Both the position numbers and the translations under genes were made by a program. The notes beneath the pieces were generated by a model. That model worked only from the letters and a program-made list of their open reading frames with translations. It did no database searches and was not told the DNA's origin. Source: Cliona cf. orientalis (Eukaryota; Porifera; Demospongiae; Clionaida; Clionaidae). Taken from it: DNA of 64,000 nucleotides. Position 1 is the stretch's first letter; every line of letters begins with the position of its first letter. Location of the stretch: contig OZ005693.1 of assembly GCA_963930775.1 (NCBI GenBank), positions 10,228,006 through 10,292,005 on the forward strand, in the 5' to 3' direction. Of the stretch, positions 43,914 to 55,500 are shown in pieces.

Positions 43914-46900
43914 ATGGCTAAGCACGGCTCACTAGGAGAGTTCGATCAGCGGACCGGCGACTGGAAGTCGTACATCGAACGGGCCCAACAATACTTTGCT
44001 GCAAACGATGTGACAGACGCAGAGAAGCAGCGAGCAATCTTACTCAGTTCTGTTGGAGACAAAACCTATCGCACTATCAAAGATGTCCTGTCACCAGATG
44101 CGCCAGCTACCGTGGCACTCGACTCACTGATCGAGAAAATGACCCAGCATTTCCAGCCAGCGCCCTCAGAGATCGTCCAGCGCTTCAGGTTCAATACTCG
44201 AGTCCGCCAACCCCACGAAAGCGTAGCGACTTACATCGCCCAGCTAAAACAAATTGCCGAACACTGTAATTATGGGGACGCGGCCAAAATCAACGAGATG
44301 GTGAGAGACCGTCTGGTCTGCGGAATAGCCAACGCAAAATGGCAGAACCGCCTACTCGCAGAGGATTCTTTGACGTACGAGAAAGCTCACAAGTTGTTGC
44401 TATCCCTGGAAGCCGCTGAGAAAGGGACGAAAGACATCGCGGGAGAGACGACCGTACATCAAGTTCGCCCGAATCGCTCACGCAGAAACCCTCGGAAGGA
44501 GACGAGGGAGACAAAACCTTCGAGAAGTGACCCCTGTTCCCACTGTGGTGGTGCACACGACTCGACTGGCTGCCGGTTCAAAAATGCTGAGTGTCACTAC
44601 TGTCACAAACGCGGGCACATAGCAGCCATTTGTCGTCAGAAGCTGAAGCGACAGTCGCCCTCACAGAGGAGATCCACTCACGTTGTGGAAGTGGAAGGCA
44701 CCCCAGCTGAGTACGCAGAGCCGCTGAACAATGTACACACACCCAACAGTAAGCCACTTCTGGCCACTCTTCAGATTCAGGGAGCACATGTAGAAATGGA
44801 GATAGACACTGGAGCAACACTCTCGGTAATGACCCACGACACCTACCGTAACACGTGGAATGGTGACCAGGCACCCCCGATCAAGCCAACCACAGCTAAC
44901 CTCCGCACCTACACTGGAGAAGCCATAAAGGTGGTAGGCGCCATTGATGTTGATGTCGAGTATGAAGGTCAACAGGCCAAGCTCAACCTCGTGATTGTGG
45001 ATGGCAAGGGACCGTCACTACTAGGTCGGGACTGGTTACACCACATCCGTTTGGACTGGGCTCGATTTCATAAGGTGGATGTGGAGCAAAGCGCACAACT
45101 GGAGCAGATCTTGAGCAAGCACGCCGCCCTGTTCGAACCAGGTCTCGGCAAGATCGCTGGAACGAAAGCAAAGTTTTATCTCAAGAAAGACGCTAAACCC
45201 AAGTTTTGTCGGGCACGCCAAGTCCCGTTCGCAATCCGAGCAAAGGTCGAAAAAGAAATTGATCGACTAGTCGCTGACGGAGTCCTGGAGCCTGTGAAAT
45301 ATTCAGAGTGGGCTACTCCGGTGGTACCTGTCATGAAGAAAGACGGGTCAGTTCGGCTGTGCGGTGATTATAAGATCACTGTCAATCAGGCCACAGAGAC
45401 GGACACCTACCCCCTACCTCGTATTGAGGAGATGCTGACGTCCGTTGGAGGTGGAACAGTATTTTCGAAACTAGATCTAGCACATGCATACCAGCAGGTA
45501 GTGCTAGAGGACGAAGCGAAGGAGTTGGTGACCATCAACACCCACAAAGGGTTGTACCGTATGAATCGTCTGCCATTCGGAGTGGCATCGGCACCCTCCA
45601 TGTTCCAACGAGTAATGGAAAATATTCTTCAGGGATTGCCAGGCGTCATAGTGTATATTGACGACATTTTGGTGTCTGGAAAGACAGTGGATGAACACCT
45701 CCAGAATCTCGATGCAACCTTGACGAGACTTGAAGAGGCCGGCCTGCGGTTGAAACGACCGAAGTGCTCATTTCTACTCCCCTCAGTTGAGTATCTTGGA
45801 TACAAGATTTCCGAGAAAGGTCTGCAGCCCACAGAAGACAAAGTTAAGGCTATCCACAAGGCTCCAGCACCCGAAGACGTTTCACAGCTGAAGTCCTTCT
45901 TAGGACTTGTGAACTACTACGGCAAATTTCTGCCAGATCTGTCCACTGTTCTCGCACCTCTCTACAAATTGCTTCAGAAAGATACACGGTGGAGTTGGGG
46001 TGAAGCGCAGCAGAAAGCTTTCGAGAAGGTGAAGTCTCTGTTGACCTCAGAACGTCTGTTGGTGCACTACAATCCTGACCACGAGTTAGTGCTTGCCTGC
46101 GACGCCTCCCCGTATGGAGTTGGAGTAGTTTTATCGCATCGCAGTGCAGATGGGAAGGAACAACCAGTTGCATTTGCATCACGCACCTTGGCACCAGCAG
46201 AGAAGAATTATTCTCAGCTTGAAAAAGAAGGTCTTGCCATTGTGTTTGGCGTCAAACGATTTCATCAGTATCTGTTCGGTCGCCACTTTGTTATCCTTTC
46301 GGACCACAAGCCACTGAAACACCTGTTCAAAGCAAGTAGCGCCACGCCTGCTGTTGCATCAGCACGAATCCAACGTTGGTCTCTTCTGCTCGGCAGCTAC
46401 GACTATACCATCGAGTACAAGCAGGGAGATCGCCATGCTAATGCTGACTGCTTGAGTCGCTTACCGTTGCCGACTGCTCCAAGCAACGTACCTGTGCCAC
46501 CCGAGACTGTGCACCTCATGGACGCTCTCGACTCTTCACCAGTGACATCAGCCCAAATTAAGCAGTGGACTGCCAAGGATCCTGTTCTGTCAAAAGTTTC
46601 GGATCTCGTACGACATGGTGGCCCCCGAGACAAAACCGTTATTTCTCCTTACCACAAGTACTGGAAGGAGTTGTCAGTACAGGATGGCTGTTTGTTGCGA
46701 GGAAATCGAGTCATTATTCCAGCAGAAGGCAGACATGCAGTGTTGGAGCTGTTGCATGAAGGTCACCCGGGAAACAACCGGATGAAAGGTCTGGCACGCT
46801 CTTTTGTTTGGTGGCCAGGCATTGACGAAGAAATAGAACGACGCATAAAGTCATGTGAGGCCTGTCAGAGTATTCGTCACAGTCCTCCACCAGCTCCTCT

Positions 46901-47816
46901 TCATCCTTGGGAATACCCAGACGCCCCGTGGGAGCGATTACACGCCGACTTCGCTGGGCCGTTCCTCGGAAAGACATTCCTCATCGTCATCGATGCCCAT
47001 TCGAAGTGGCTCGAGGTGAGACAAGTCTCGGCAGCGACATCCACTATTACCATTGAGCATTTCCGATCGATGTTTGCTACACACGGGTTGCCTAGGACCC
47101 TAGTAACCGACAACGGAGCGCAGTTTACGAGTTCAGAGTTCGAGTCGTTCCTTAGCAACAACGGAATCCGACATGTCAAAACATCGCCATATCATCCCGC
47201 CAGTAACGGGTTAGCCGAGCGAGCGGTACAAGTGTTCAAGGAGGCCATGAAGAAGTTGCCGTCATCCGATTCAATCGAGACCAGACTCTCCAAGTTCTTA
47301 TTTTGGTATCGACTAACTCCTCACTCTACCACGGGTGTACCCCCCTCAGAGTTGTTACTTGGGAGAGTTCCTCGTTCCCTACTTGACCTGCTGAAACCCA
47401 GTCTCTCAACGAAAGTACGACAGAAGCAGGAAGTACAGAAATTCAACCACGATGGCCCATCCAGAGACCGCAAATTTCGCGTAGGCGATGCAGTGTATGT
47501 CAAGGAATTTCCGACTGAAAAAGTTTGGGTTCCTGCTGTTGTGTCTTCAGTGCGGGGACCATTGTCATATCACGTGTCACTATCTGATGGTCGAGTTGTC
47601 CGTCGACATGTCGAGCACATTCGTATTCGCACTTGTGATTCCTCGGACCAAAACACTGAATCTGACATTGAAATACCCACGGTGGATATGTCTGAAAGTT
47701 CTACCGCGACTGAATCGAGTACATCTGAAACCCAAGCGGATAATCCTCCTTCTCAACCTACTCGTAGATCCGGTCGAGCGAGTCGCCCACCAGACTATTA
47801 CCACAGTACTGTGTGA
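43914..47816 (+). CDS. Gag-Pol polyprotein of the Ty3/gypsy element
   Basis: One uninterrupted frame of 1300 aa, so gag and pol are fused without a frameshift. In order: a gag region; two CCHC-type zinc knuckles (~residues 208-240; CSHCGGAHDSTGC and CHYCHKRGHIAAIC); an aspartic protease with DTGA (~298); reverse transcriptase with YIDD (~581); RNase H (LACDAS); an integrase zinc-binding region (H...H then CEAC); the integrase core with HADFAGPF, TDNGAQF (~1065) and a downstream Glu; and a basic C-terminus with a GRASRPP end. All catalytic motifs are present, so the element looks competent. The first ATG is 27 bp after the 5' LTR. Codon use is more GC-rich than in neighbouring host genes. Confidence 0.96.
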   Translation: MAKHGSLGEFDQRTGDWKSYIERAQQYFAANDVTDAEKQRAILLSSVGDKTYRTIKDVLSPDAPATVALDSLIEKMTQHFQPAPSEIVQRFRFNTRVRQPHESVATYIAQLKQIAEHCNYGDAAKINEMVRDRLVCGIANAKWQNRLLAEDSLTYEKAHKLLLSLEAAEKGTKDIAGETTVHQVRPNRSRRNPRKETRETKPSRSDPCSHCGGAHDSTGCRFKNAECHYCHKRGHIAAICRQKLKRQSPSQRRSTHVVEVEGTPAEYAEPLNNVHTPNSKPLLATLQIQGAHVEMEIDTGATLSVMTHDTYRNTWNGDQAPPIKPTTANLRTYTGEAIKVVGAIDVDVEYEGQQAKLNLVIVDGKGPSLLGRDWLHHIRLDWARFHKVDVEQSAQLEQILSKHAALFEPGLGKIAGTKAKFYLKKDAKPKFCRARQVPFAIRAKVEKEIDRLVADGVLEPVKYSEWATPVVPVMKKDGSVRLCGDYKITVNQATETDTYPLPRIEEMLTSVGGGTVFSKLDLAHAYQQVVLEDEAKELVTINTHKGLYRMNRLPFGVASAPSMFQRVMENILQGLPGVIVYIDDILVSGKTVDEHLQNLDATLTRLEEAGLRLKRPKCSFLLPSVEYLGYKISEKGLQPTEDKVKAIHKAPAPEDVSQLKSFLGLVNYYGKFLPDLSTVLAPLYKLLQKDTRWSWGEAQQKAFEKVKSLLTSERLLVHYNPDHELVLACDASPYGVGVVLSHRSADGKEQPVAFASRTLAPAEKNYSQLEKEGLAIVFGVKRFHQYLFGRHFVILSDHKPLKHLFKASSATPAVASARIQRWSLLLGSYDYTIEYKQGDRHANADCLSRLPLPTAPSNVPVPPETVHLMDALDSSPVTSAQIKQWTAKDPVLSKVSDLVRHGGPRDKTVISPYHKYWKELSVQDGCLLRGNRVIIPAEGRHAVLELLHEGHPGNNRMKGLARSFVWWPGIDEEIERRIKSCEACQSIRHSPPPAPLHPWEYPDAPWERLHADFAGPFLGKTFLIVIDAHSKWLEVRQVSAATSTITIEHFRSMFATHGLPRTLVTDNGAQFTSSEFESFLSNNGIRHVKTSPYHPASNGLAERAVQVFKEAMKKLPSSDSIETRLSKFLFWYRLTPHSTTGVPPSELLLGRVPRSLLDLLKPSLSTKVRQKQEVQKFNHDGPSRDRKFRVGDAVYVKEFPTEKVWVPAVVSSVRGPLSYHVSLSDGRVVRRHVEHIRIRTCDSSDQNTESDIEIPTVDMSESSTATESSTSETQADNPPSQPTRRSGRASRPPDYYHSTV

Positions 47817-47825
47817 GTTTCTAAC

Positions 47826-47839
47826 TAAAGAGGGAGGAG
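47826..47839 (+). other. Polypurine tract
   Basis: AAAGAGGGAGGAG directly upstream of the 3' LTR, in the position where plus-strand synthesis is primed. Confidence 0.85.
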
Positions 47840-48127
47840 TGTAGAGACTGTAAAAACTGTAATTCATTATTGTGTGTAACCGTTGTAATACTTAGTGTTA
47901 TTAGTTTTGTACGCATGCGTAGTTGTTAGTTCGAACGTTAAACTGGCCGGACTCTTTGTTCTTGTTCTTTCGTGTAGGTACCTTTTATAATGTGTATGCG
48001 GCGCCGTGCGCCAATCTATTACGTATGTGTACTTTGTGTATTGTATTATTCTGCATGCATGTTCAGTCAGTATTGTGTATCTGGAATTGCTGTTGTTCTT
48101 GAATGAGAAATATTCACAGTTATTACA
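47840..48127 (+). repeat. 3' LTR
   Basis: 288 bp, no difference from the 5' LTR found by eye. Ends ...CAGTTATTACA, followed by the target duplication GCATA. Confidence 0.95.
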
Positions 48128-48132
48128 GCATA
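48128..48132. repeat. Target-site duplication, right
   Basis: GCATA immediately after the 3' LTR; identical to 43594-43598. Confidence 0.95.
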
Positions 48133-49060
48133 AACATACTGCAGTTTGCTAATACATCATCATCTCTTCCACACACACTTTGTGATATATGAATTTGCCT
48201 ACTAGTATTAGCGTTACCAAAGTATCCCCCTCTGACAGGAATAGCTTGGTCTGAATCAAATCCCAGCTGTCTACATGCTGTATTGGCATCGTGTCTGTCC
48301 CATCCTTCATCACACACTGTTCCCCAGCAACCAAAACGACACACTTCCACTCGACCACTTGCATTGTTAGGACCATCCATAAGTCTTATTGCATCTTCTT
48401 TGCAATTATCAGGTGTCCGACCTATTGTATGATGAAGATCATGATATTAAAAATTTTGGTTTAACTGAGCAGTAGTTAGGTACTAACCAGAGCAGTATAC
48501 ACCAGCATCTCTTCTGTGATCACAAAGTGATGTAGCTTTTGTTTTACTACAATTAATTAATTTTGATTCCTCCCCAAACCACCTTTAAAGTATCTTGATC
48601 TTCAGGTCCTTGTCCTGCACAGCCTCTTCGTACATAAGTGGCACCTAACGAGTTATGATAAAGTATGACAGTTATTGTGGCACAAGTAGCTAATTTTACT
48701 TGAAGGATTTGAGTAGTTAAGCTGTCTACAGACGACCTTTGCTTCTTCCTCACGCCACATTCTATCACAAACAGTCTTCCACTCTCCACCATCACACACC
48801 TCCACTCGTCCTTCATACTCATTCCGTCCATCCACTAGCTGAACCTCTCCTTCACTGCATTCTAATTCTGCCATAAGATGGATGATCATTAATGGTTTCA
48901 GTGAAGAAGATAAAGAGTTATTAAACTAAAGGTGCACCTTAGCTTTAATATAGTCTACCCATTTATACAAAATTAGAACTTTCTTACGTTCTGTTGAGCC
49001 CAATGATTGCATGATGGTTGCAATAGCGAGACACAACAGTGGACGATGACTGCTCTTCAT

Positions 49061-49197
49061 ACTAAGTTATGAGACTTCGCTGAACTATACCTCGCATTAA
49101 TTTTGTATACTTTGCACGATAGCTCCTTAATGGCGGTAAGGGGTCGATCATACCTAGCCCCACCCACTACGTTCAATCAGATCTTCAATCTTCGAGC
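49061..49197. promoter_or_regulatory. Shared spacer between head-to-head SRCR genes
   Basis: Only 137 bp separate the start codons of the minus-strand pseudogene and the plus-strand gene, so both must share promoter sequence. Position is the only evidence. Confidence 0.45.
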
Positions 49198-52100
49198 ATG
49201 GAGAGCAGTCAACGTCCATTTTTGTGTTTCGCTATTACAACCATGCTGCTGCAATTATTGAGCTCAACAGAACGTAAGATTTTGTATGACTATAAGCTAG
49301 CCTCCATAGTTTTGGTGCCAGACATAGATGCGGCCTTAACTTTATCTTCTTCGCTGAAACATGATCAGCAGAATTAGAATGCAGTGAAGGAGAGGTTCAG
49401 CTAGTGGATGGACGGAATGAGTATGAAGGACGAGTGGAGGTGTGTCATGGTGGAGAGTGGAAGACTGTTTGTGATAGAATGTGGCGTGAGGAAGAAGCAG
49501 AGGTTGTCTGCAGACAGCTCAACTACTCAAATCCTTCAAGTATTATAATGATTACTACAATTATTCCTTTTATTAACAGTTATCATATCTTGTTAGTTGC
49601 CACTTATGTACGAAGAGGGTGTGCAGGACAAGGACCTGAAGATCAAGATACTTTAAAGGTGGTATGGGGATGCAGTGGAGAGGAATCAAAATTAATTAAT
49701 TGTAGTAAAACAAAAGCTACATCACTTTGTGATCACAGAAGAGATGCTGGTGTATACTGCTCTGGTTAGTACCTAACTACTGCTCAGTTAAAACCAAAAT
49801 TTTAATATTACGATCTTCATCATACAATAGGTCAGATACCTGACAATTGCAAAGAAGATGCAATAAGACTTGTGGATGGTCCCAACAATGCAAGTGGTCG
49901 AGTGGAAGTGTGTCGTTTTGGTTGCTGGGGAACAGTGTGTGATAAAGAATGGGACAGATACGATGCCAATACAACATGTAGACAGCTGGGATTCGAAACA
50001 GACCAAGCTATTCCTGTCAGAGGTGGATACTTTGGTGATGCTAATACTAGTAGGCAAATTCATGTATCACAAACTGAGTGTGGAGAAGACGATGATGTAT
50101 TAGCAAACTGCAGTATGTTTATGCTCAATAATTGCACACACAGTCAGGATGCTGGAGTCTTTTGCTATGGTTAGAATAATTACATTATACCTATGATTTA
50201 GTGCTGATACACATTAGTACAGGTACAAGCATGTGTAATGATGGTGAAGTTCGATTTTATGACAGAGAAAGTTCTGATCAGAGAGAAGGAAGAGTACTAG
50301 TGGAAATGTGCTTCAATGGAGTGTGGGGAACTGTATGTGCAGATGAAATTACTACTAATATTAAAGTTTGTAGTCAGCTTGGAATCAGCATTGCAAACTT
50401 TAGTATGTTTAAATTTGTTATCGATCATCAACTACAATAATATGGGTCATGTTATTAAATTTTATCCCTCTCTATCAAAGGTACTGCATATGAGAAGTTT
50501 TCACCTCTCTTCAATAACATTGTTTGTAGTGAAAACTATTCCATGTTGTTGCAATGCATTGATGTGCATAACTTTGGCATCTATGATGATTGTGAAAATG
50601 GCACAGCTGAAGTTATCTGTGAAATGCCAAATGCAAGCTCTGAAAATACGGAATCAGTATCTGACTCAATGTCAACATCAGTAAGTATAATTATAATATT
50701 ATGAATAACTGTTACATTTGACATAAGACTTCACTCTAAACTACACATCTGATGTCATCCACCACTTTGAAGCCTAGCCCTCAATCAGCTATAGCTGGTG
50801 TAGTCAGTGGACTGTTGGCCATTGGAGTGATCACGGCAGTCAGTGTAGCATCAGTGATCGTTGTCATAGTGGTCGTGAAAAGAAAGCAAGGGAGGACAAA
50901 ATTAAATTTTGAGAAAGGTTGCTCAATGTTTAAAATATCGTAGTGTATACATAAGGTTGCTTTACTAGGGATATGAAACGATCAAGGGCTTATCGACTGC
51001 CAGCGGTCGATAAACCCTTGAAACGGTGGTATACATGCATGGTGTAGATATAACAGGCCAGTACTGTTTTTACTCAAGTTGTTTTGGACGGCTGCATGTC
51101 ATTCCTGCATGTGTATTTCCTAATGTGGTGCAACACTATGTATACAACATGGCAAGTTGGACAAACAAATAGTGCCACTCACTTTCGATTCAATGAAGCT
51201 TTATGAGATATTTGTACATGTATACAACTGGCCAAAGAGTAATTATTGTGAAGGGCCGATCGAGAATCGAGTGGTTAATTCAAAAACAATATTATACTAT
51301 CTTAATACTATTGTTATGGACATCAGCATAATTAATGATGTAGTCCTTACCATAACAGTACCCAATCATGCTTCTACAGTTTTTAAAGTACATGTTAGGC
51401 TACACTCATCACAACAAGTATGGTGTTTACCCTAATAAGTACTTCCTCATTAACAGCCATGTAGCTGTTGTACTTCACAGGTGCATGCATGCCATGATCA
51501 TTGAAACTAATGTTCTGAAACCATGCATGAACTCATCAACCATGGTATGTACTAGGTATTATACCTATAGCTACATTCCACGACATTATATGATTCATAT
51601 ATAATATAATAGTGAAGCACTCATGCATGCATGCACGCATGCAGGTTCTGATTCTGGTATGGATAACCCAACATACAATGACCATCAAGGAACACAAACT
51701 TTGAATAACATGACCATAAGTCGTGACTCACTTGAAAGAGAATTTCATAATCCCATTTATTCTGATGAAACAATCGAAAATGGCCACCATGACATTGATT
51801 CTGCCAGCAATACTACCTCACAACAACCTGAGAACATACCGCACTATGAAGGAGTATACTTCGAAGGCACAACAGCAGTGACGGTGAATTCAAATGAGGC
51901 ACTACATATATATGAAAGTGCAGATCTAGATAATGGAGAGATTGAGGGAGCAAATATTAATGAAATTGCAGCCACTGGCACTGATAATGGAATAGAGGCC
52001 AATGATGGAGAGATAATGAAGGGGGCTACCTCTGGAGAGGGAGAATACAAGCTACCACCAAATTTGGACTTGGATCATGTGACTGGTGGGGGCGATGAGG

Positions 52101-52222
52101 GCTGCTATTCTACTCTTGATCCAACGTATTCTCAGTTGCAGCCACACACTGGAGTCTCCAAACTTGCTCTAGAAGTGCAGATACCACAGGACGATGATGA
52201 GTACTCTCACCTGAAATACTAG
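49198..52222 (+). CDS. SRCR-domain receptor with YxxL-rich tail (copy A)
   Basis: Eight exons, all in phase: 49198-49273, 49372-49539, 49597-49764, 49831-50169, 50223-50402, 50481-50680, 50773-50917 and 51645-52222, giving 617 aa. It has a signal peptide (exon 1) and three SRCR domains (exons 2-3, exon 4, exons 5-6) with motifs such as GRVEVC, WKTVC, VVCRQL and CAGQG. The third is the least typical. TM residues ~384-412 (AGVVSGLLAIGVITAVSVAS) are followed by KRKQGR. The ~190-aa acidic tail carries NPTY, NPIY, EGVY, YESA, YSTL, YSQL (~580-590) and a C-terminal EYSHLKY. SRCR receptors bind microbial or self ligands; YxxL motifs are typical ITAM/ITIM/endocytic signals. Signalling is inference. 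It is an inverted duplicate of the adjacent pseudogene and a paralogue of the gene at 52571. Confidence 0.88.
50982..51021. repeat. Short hairpin
   Basis: TCAAGGGCTTATCGACTG and CGGTCGATAAACCCTTGA form an 18-bp imperfect stem with a 4-nt loop, in the intron between the TM and tail exons of SRCR copy A. Confidence 0.6.
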
Positions 52223-52570
52223 AATGTAGGAATGACCAAGCAGTGTGAAGCCCTGTGGCATGACTAAAATTATCATTAAATTTTCTGTAGTAAATATTAT
52301 CAGACACGGCTACCATCCCTCAGGTTGTATGTGTATAGATGTCTTGCATCTGTTTTTAATCACAGTTTGTACATTATTCATGATTATGCTAATAAAATTA
52401 ATGGAAAACGGAAAACGGAAAACCTGGCATGCCGCATGCATGCATGGAAAGGGTCGATAGAGTGGCCCCTCCCACTCAGACGCGGATCTCGAGCAAGAGG
52501 TGGAGTCTATCAGATCGCTCCTCCCCGCGTAGGGGGGATCTTGAGACGATGTCTGTATCTTCGATCTGAA

Positions 52571-55500
52571 ATGAAAAGAATCTGCCACCTGTTAGGTCTT
52601 ATAATCTTTACCATAACAACTCTGAATTCAAGCATAAAAGGTATGACAGTATTCAGAACATTAATTTTCATAGTCCATCGTTTGCATCCGGCGTGTTGCA
52701 GCATGAATTGTAGCGAGCCGGGTGCCAGAATGCTTTCCCGGGAAACTAGCTAATTATTATTTTTTTCCCCTTGACTGCAGGTTATGCTGCATTAAATTCC
52801 AACACACCACCATGCAACTCAAGCAATTATGGAGAGGTTCGTCTGGTAGGAGGGCGAGACAAGTACGAAGGACGAGTGGAGGTGTGTCATGATGGTGGAG
52901 AATGGAAGACTGTATGTGACAGCGGGTGGAACAGGGAGGAATCAAAAGTTGTTTGCAGGCAACTTGGCTACACAAATGCATCAGATGGTACGATAATTGT
53001 CATTCTAACTATAAATACAATACAATATGTTATGCTTAGTAGATTTTAAAGGGTGTGTATTAATAATTATTCAGTGATAGTCCATGTCTTTTTGCTGGAG
53101 TATAGCTATTCATGTGCGAAGAGGTTGTGCTGGTCAAGGAAGTGGAGGGATTCTACGGGTGCAGTGGAACTGTACTGGTGAAGAAGAAAACCTGCTTAAT
53201 TGTTCTATGATGGAAAGGAATGGAACAGATCTGCTAGTAGACTGTACTAGTCATAAGACGGATGCTGGAGTATACTGTTCTGGTTAGTTGGCATCAATGA
53301 ATCACTTGGCATCGGTATCTAATAATATGCTCCTTATTGGCACAGGTCTGAGGGAAGACATCTGTGAGCTGAGAAGTTTAAGATTGGTGGATGGTCCTAA
53401 CAATGCAAGTGGTCGAGTGGAAGTGTGTCGTTTTGGTTGCTGGGGAACAGTGTGTGATGAAGGATGGGACAGATACGATGCCAATGTAGCATGTAGACAG
53501 CTGGGATTCAATTCAGACCGAGCTATTCCTGTCAGAGGGGGATACTTTGACGAAGGAAGAGCCGATAGGCCTATCCTAATGTCACAAGTTAGTTGTGAAG
53601 GAAGCAAAGATGTACCACAACTGCTAAACTGCGCCCAGAGTGGTATTAACCATCAATGTCTACATAATCGGGATGCTGGGATCATCTGCAATGGTCCAAG
53701 TAAGGATTAGTATACAATGTCATTCATTTTGATCACACCGACCTCAGCTACATCTATGCATTCTGCCTATAGCCATACATCACCTTACAGACCAGAACAA
53801 TATTGCAGCATTTGTACAGTAGTTAAATACTCTCATCTAATCTATACTCTTGTCATGGTGAATCTATAATAGCTATAGTATATATTATTATTATTATACA
53901 TAGGTGTATGTAGTGATGGTGAAGTTCGATTGGCTGATGGTGAGGCTGAGGGAGAAGGAGATTTAATAGTTGAGATGTGCTATAATGGAGTGTGGGGGAC
54001 AGTGTGCTCTGATAGCTGGGGCAAAAGTGAAACTAATGTTGTCTGTCGTCAATTTGGATACAATAACTCCCCCAGTAAGTTTATTTCTCATCACTGATGC
54101 AAAATAGCTAGGAGTATTATTTTTCCGTCATGAAGGTTTAGAAGGTGGACGACAAAATTCTCCATTGATATTTAACAACATCTCTTGCAATGGCCTCACT
54201 TCAACATTATTTGAGTGCATTGATTTGATGAACATTGGTGTTTTTGACTGTGAAATTAAAAACTACTCAGCGGCTGGAGTGATCTGTGTAGAAGAAACAT
54301 CACCAGATTCTGTAAGCTGCAAAAATTAATTATCATGAGTTTGTATTATATATCAACATGGAAGATGAAAGTTGATCCACAGCAATACATAAACTTCAGT
54401 TTAATTCTGTCCGTAGTCAAAAATTAATATCACAACGAATTATTATGCAACCTAGCTTACAACCATGCCTGATATTGTAAGAGCTAAGCTTGATCATTTT
54501 GATATACTTCTACTAACCTCACAGACTTTAATTATCGTTCTTGGAACAGTTTGTGGACTGTTAGCTATTGGAGCGATTGCAGCCATCAGCGTAGCATCGA
54601 TGATCGTTGTCATGGTGATGGTGAAACGGAAACAAAGAAAGAGAACATTTAAGAAAGGTTATTAATTTAATTCAAATATTATTGCACTGGACCCCCCTGA
54701 CCAATAGTCTGAATTCCAAATGAGGACATCCACCTCCCTTAATCAGGATGCTATGCACGCCTCAGCTTCAGCTGAGAACTACCTCTGCAATTGATTTAAT
54801 CGGGGTTCTTAGAGTGCATAGTCCCAGGGGATAGGATTCCATAGTACTGTAATGATATGTAATTTTAAGACTTGAGCATATTATTATATTTACATTGAAG
54901 AAAAAGCATAATATACAATATCTGGTGATATGTAGTACTACATGTCATGGTTGTTTACTACAAGCTGTACTTGTATGGTGATTTTGATCTGTAGCTATGG
55001 CTTTGGATCCACGGTATACTTTAACCAAAAGCAGAGTTAATTCTTTACCACAACTACATGACAAGATAATTGTGGTAACCACACACTTGAACTGTAGACT
55101 ATAATAATTATTAGTATAGCTGTGTTTGGCATGCATCCAAGAGGGTGGCTGTAGTAGTACATGCAACAGCTGTGCTATGTTTGTAGTCTCGTCCCCACTG
55201 AGGCCCTCCAAACATGTCAATGTTACAATGTCATGCAGGAGAGCTGTTTTGGCCTGGGATGAGGCTATGTTTGGGTTTCTGACATTAATTTTACTATAAT
55301 AATAATATTATAATACTGTAACATTGCTCACTTCTATTATAGTCAATGACTCTTATAATATTATTATAGTTAGCTACATACAAATTAATTATGAAATGCA
55401 GTACCATGAATAGTACATTTACCCATGCATATGCACAGGTTCTGGTATGTACAATCCAACATACGACGAACATCAAGGAACACCACCTTTGAGTGATCAG

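Larger units (their letters stand above)
43599..48127 (+). mobile_element. Complete Ty3/gypsy LTR retrotransposon
   Basis: 4,529 bp in total: 5' LTR (43599-43886), a short leader with the expected primer-binding region (from 43887, CTTGGCGACGAGGTAAACTG), a single gag-pol frame, a polypurine tract (about 47826-47839, AAAGAGGGAGGAG) and the 3' LTR. It is flanked by GCATA duplications and lies in antisense orientation to the SRCR exon it disrupts. Domain order RT-RNase H-integrase places it in the Ty3/gypsy group. All parts are intact and no env frame is present. Confidence 0.97.
42683..49060 (-). pseudogene. SRCR receptor gene, disrupted
   Basis: Seven exons can be traced: 48988-49060 (signal peptide), 48700-48867, 48488-48644, exon 4 split as 48128-48421 plus 43549-43593, then 43321-43485, 42874-43221 and 42683-42806. 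They mirror the intact gene at 49198: three SRCR domains, a TM (exon 6) and a tail ending EAYATL...EAYGTLVL. Two lesions are seen. Exon 3 is 157 nt against 168 nt in the intact copy, an 11-nt deletion near 48584 that shifts frame. Exon 4 is interrupted by a complete Ty3/gypsy element. Without the insert and one target-site copy, exon 4 is 339 nt, exactly as in the intact gene. The intron after exon 5 appears to use a GC donor (AATG|GCAAGT). The tail differs from the other two genes. Confidence 0.85.

Noticed and set aside
44290..47503. Several minus-strand frames inside the retrotransposon
   Set aside because: They are antisense shadows of the intact 1300-codon gag-pol frame.
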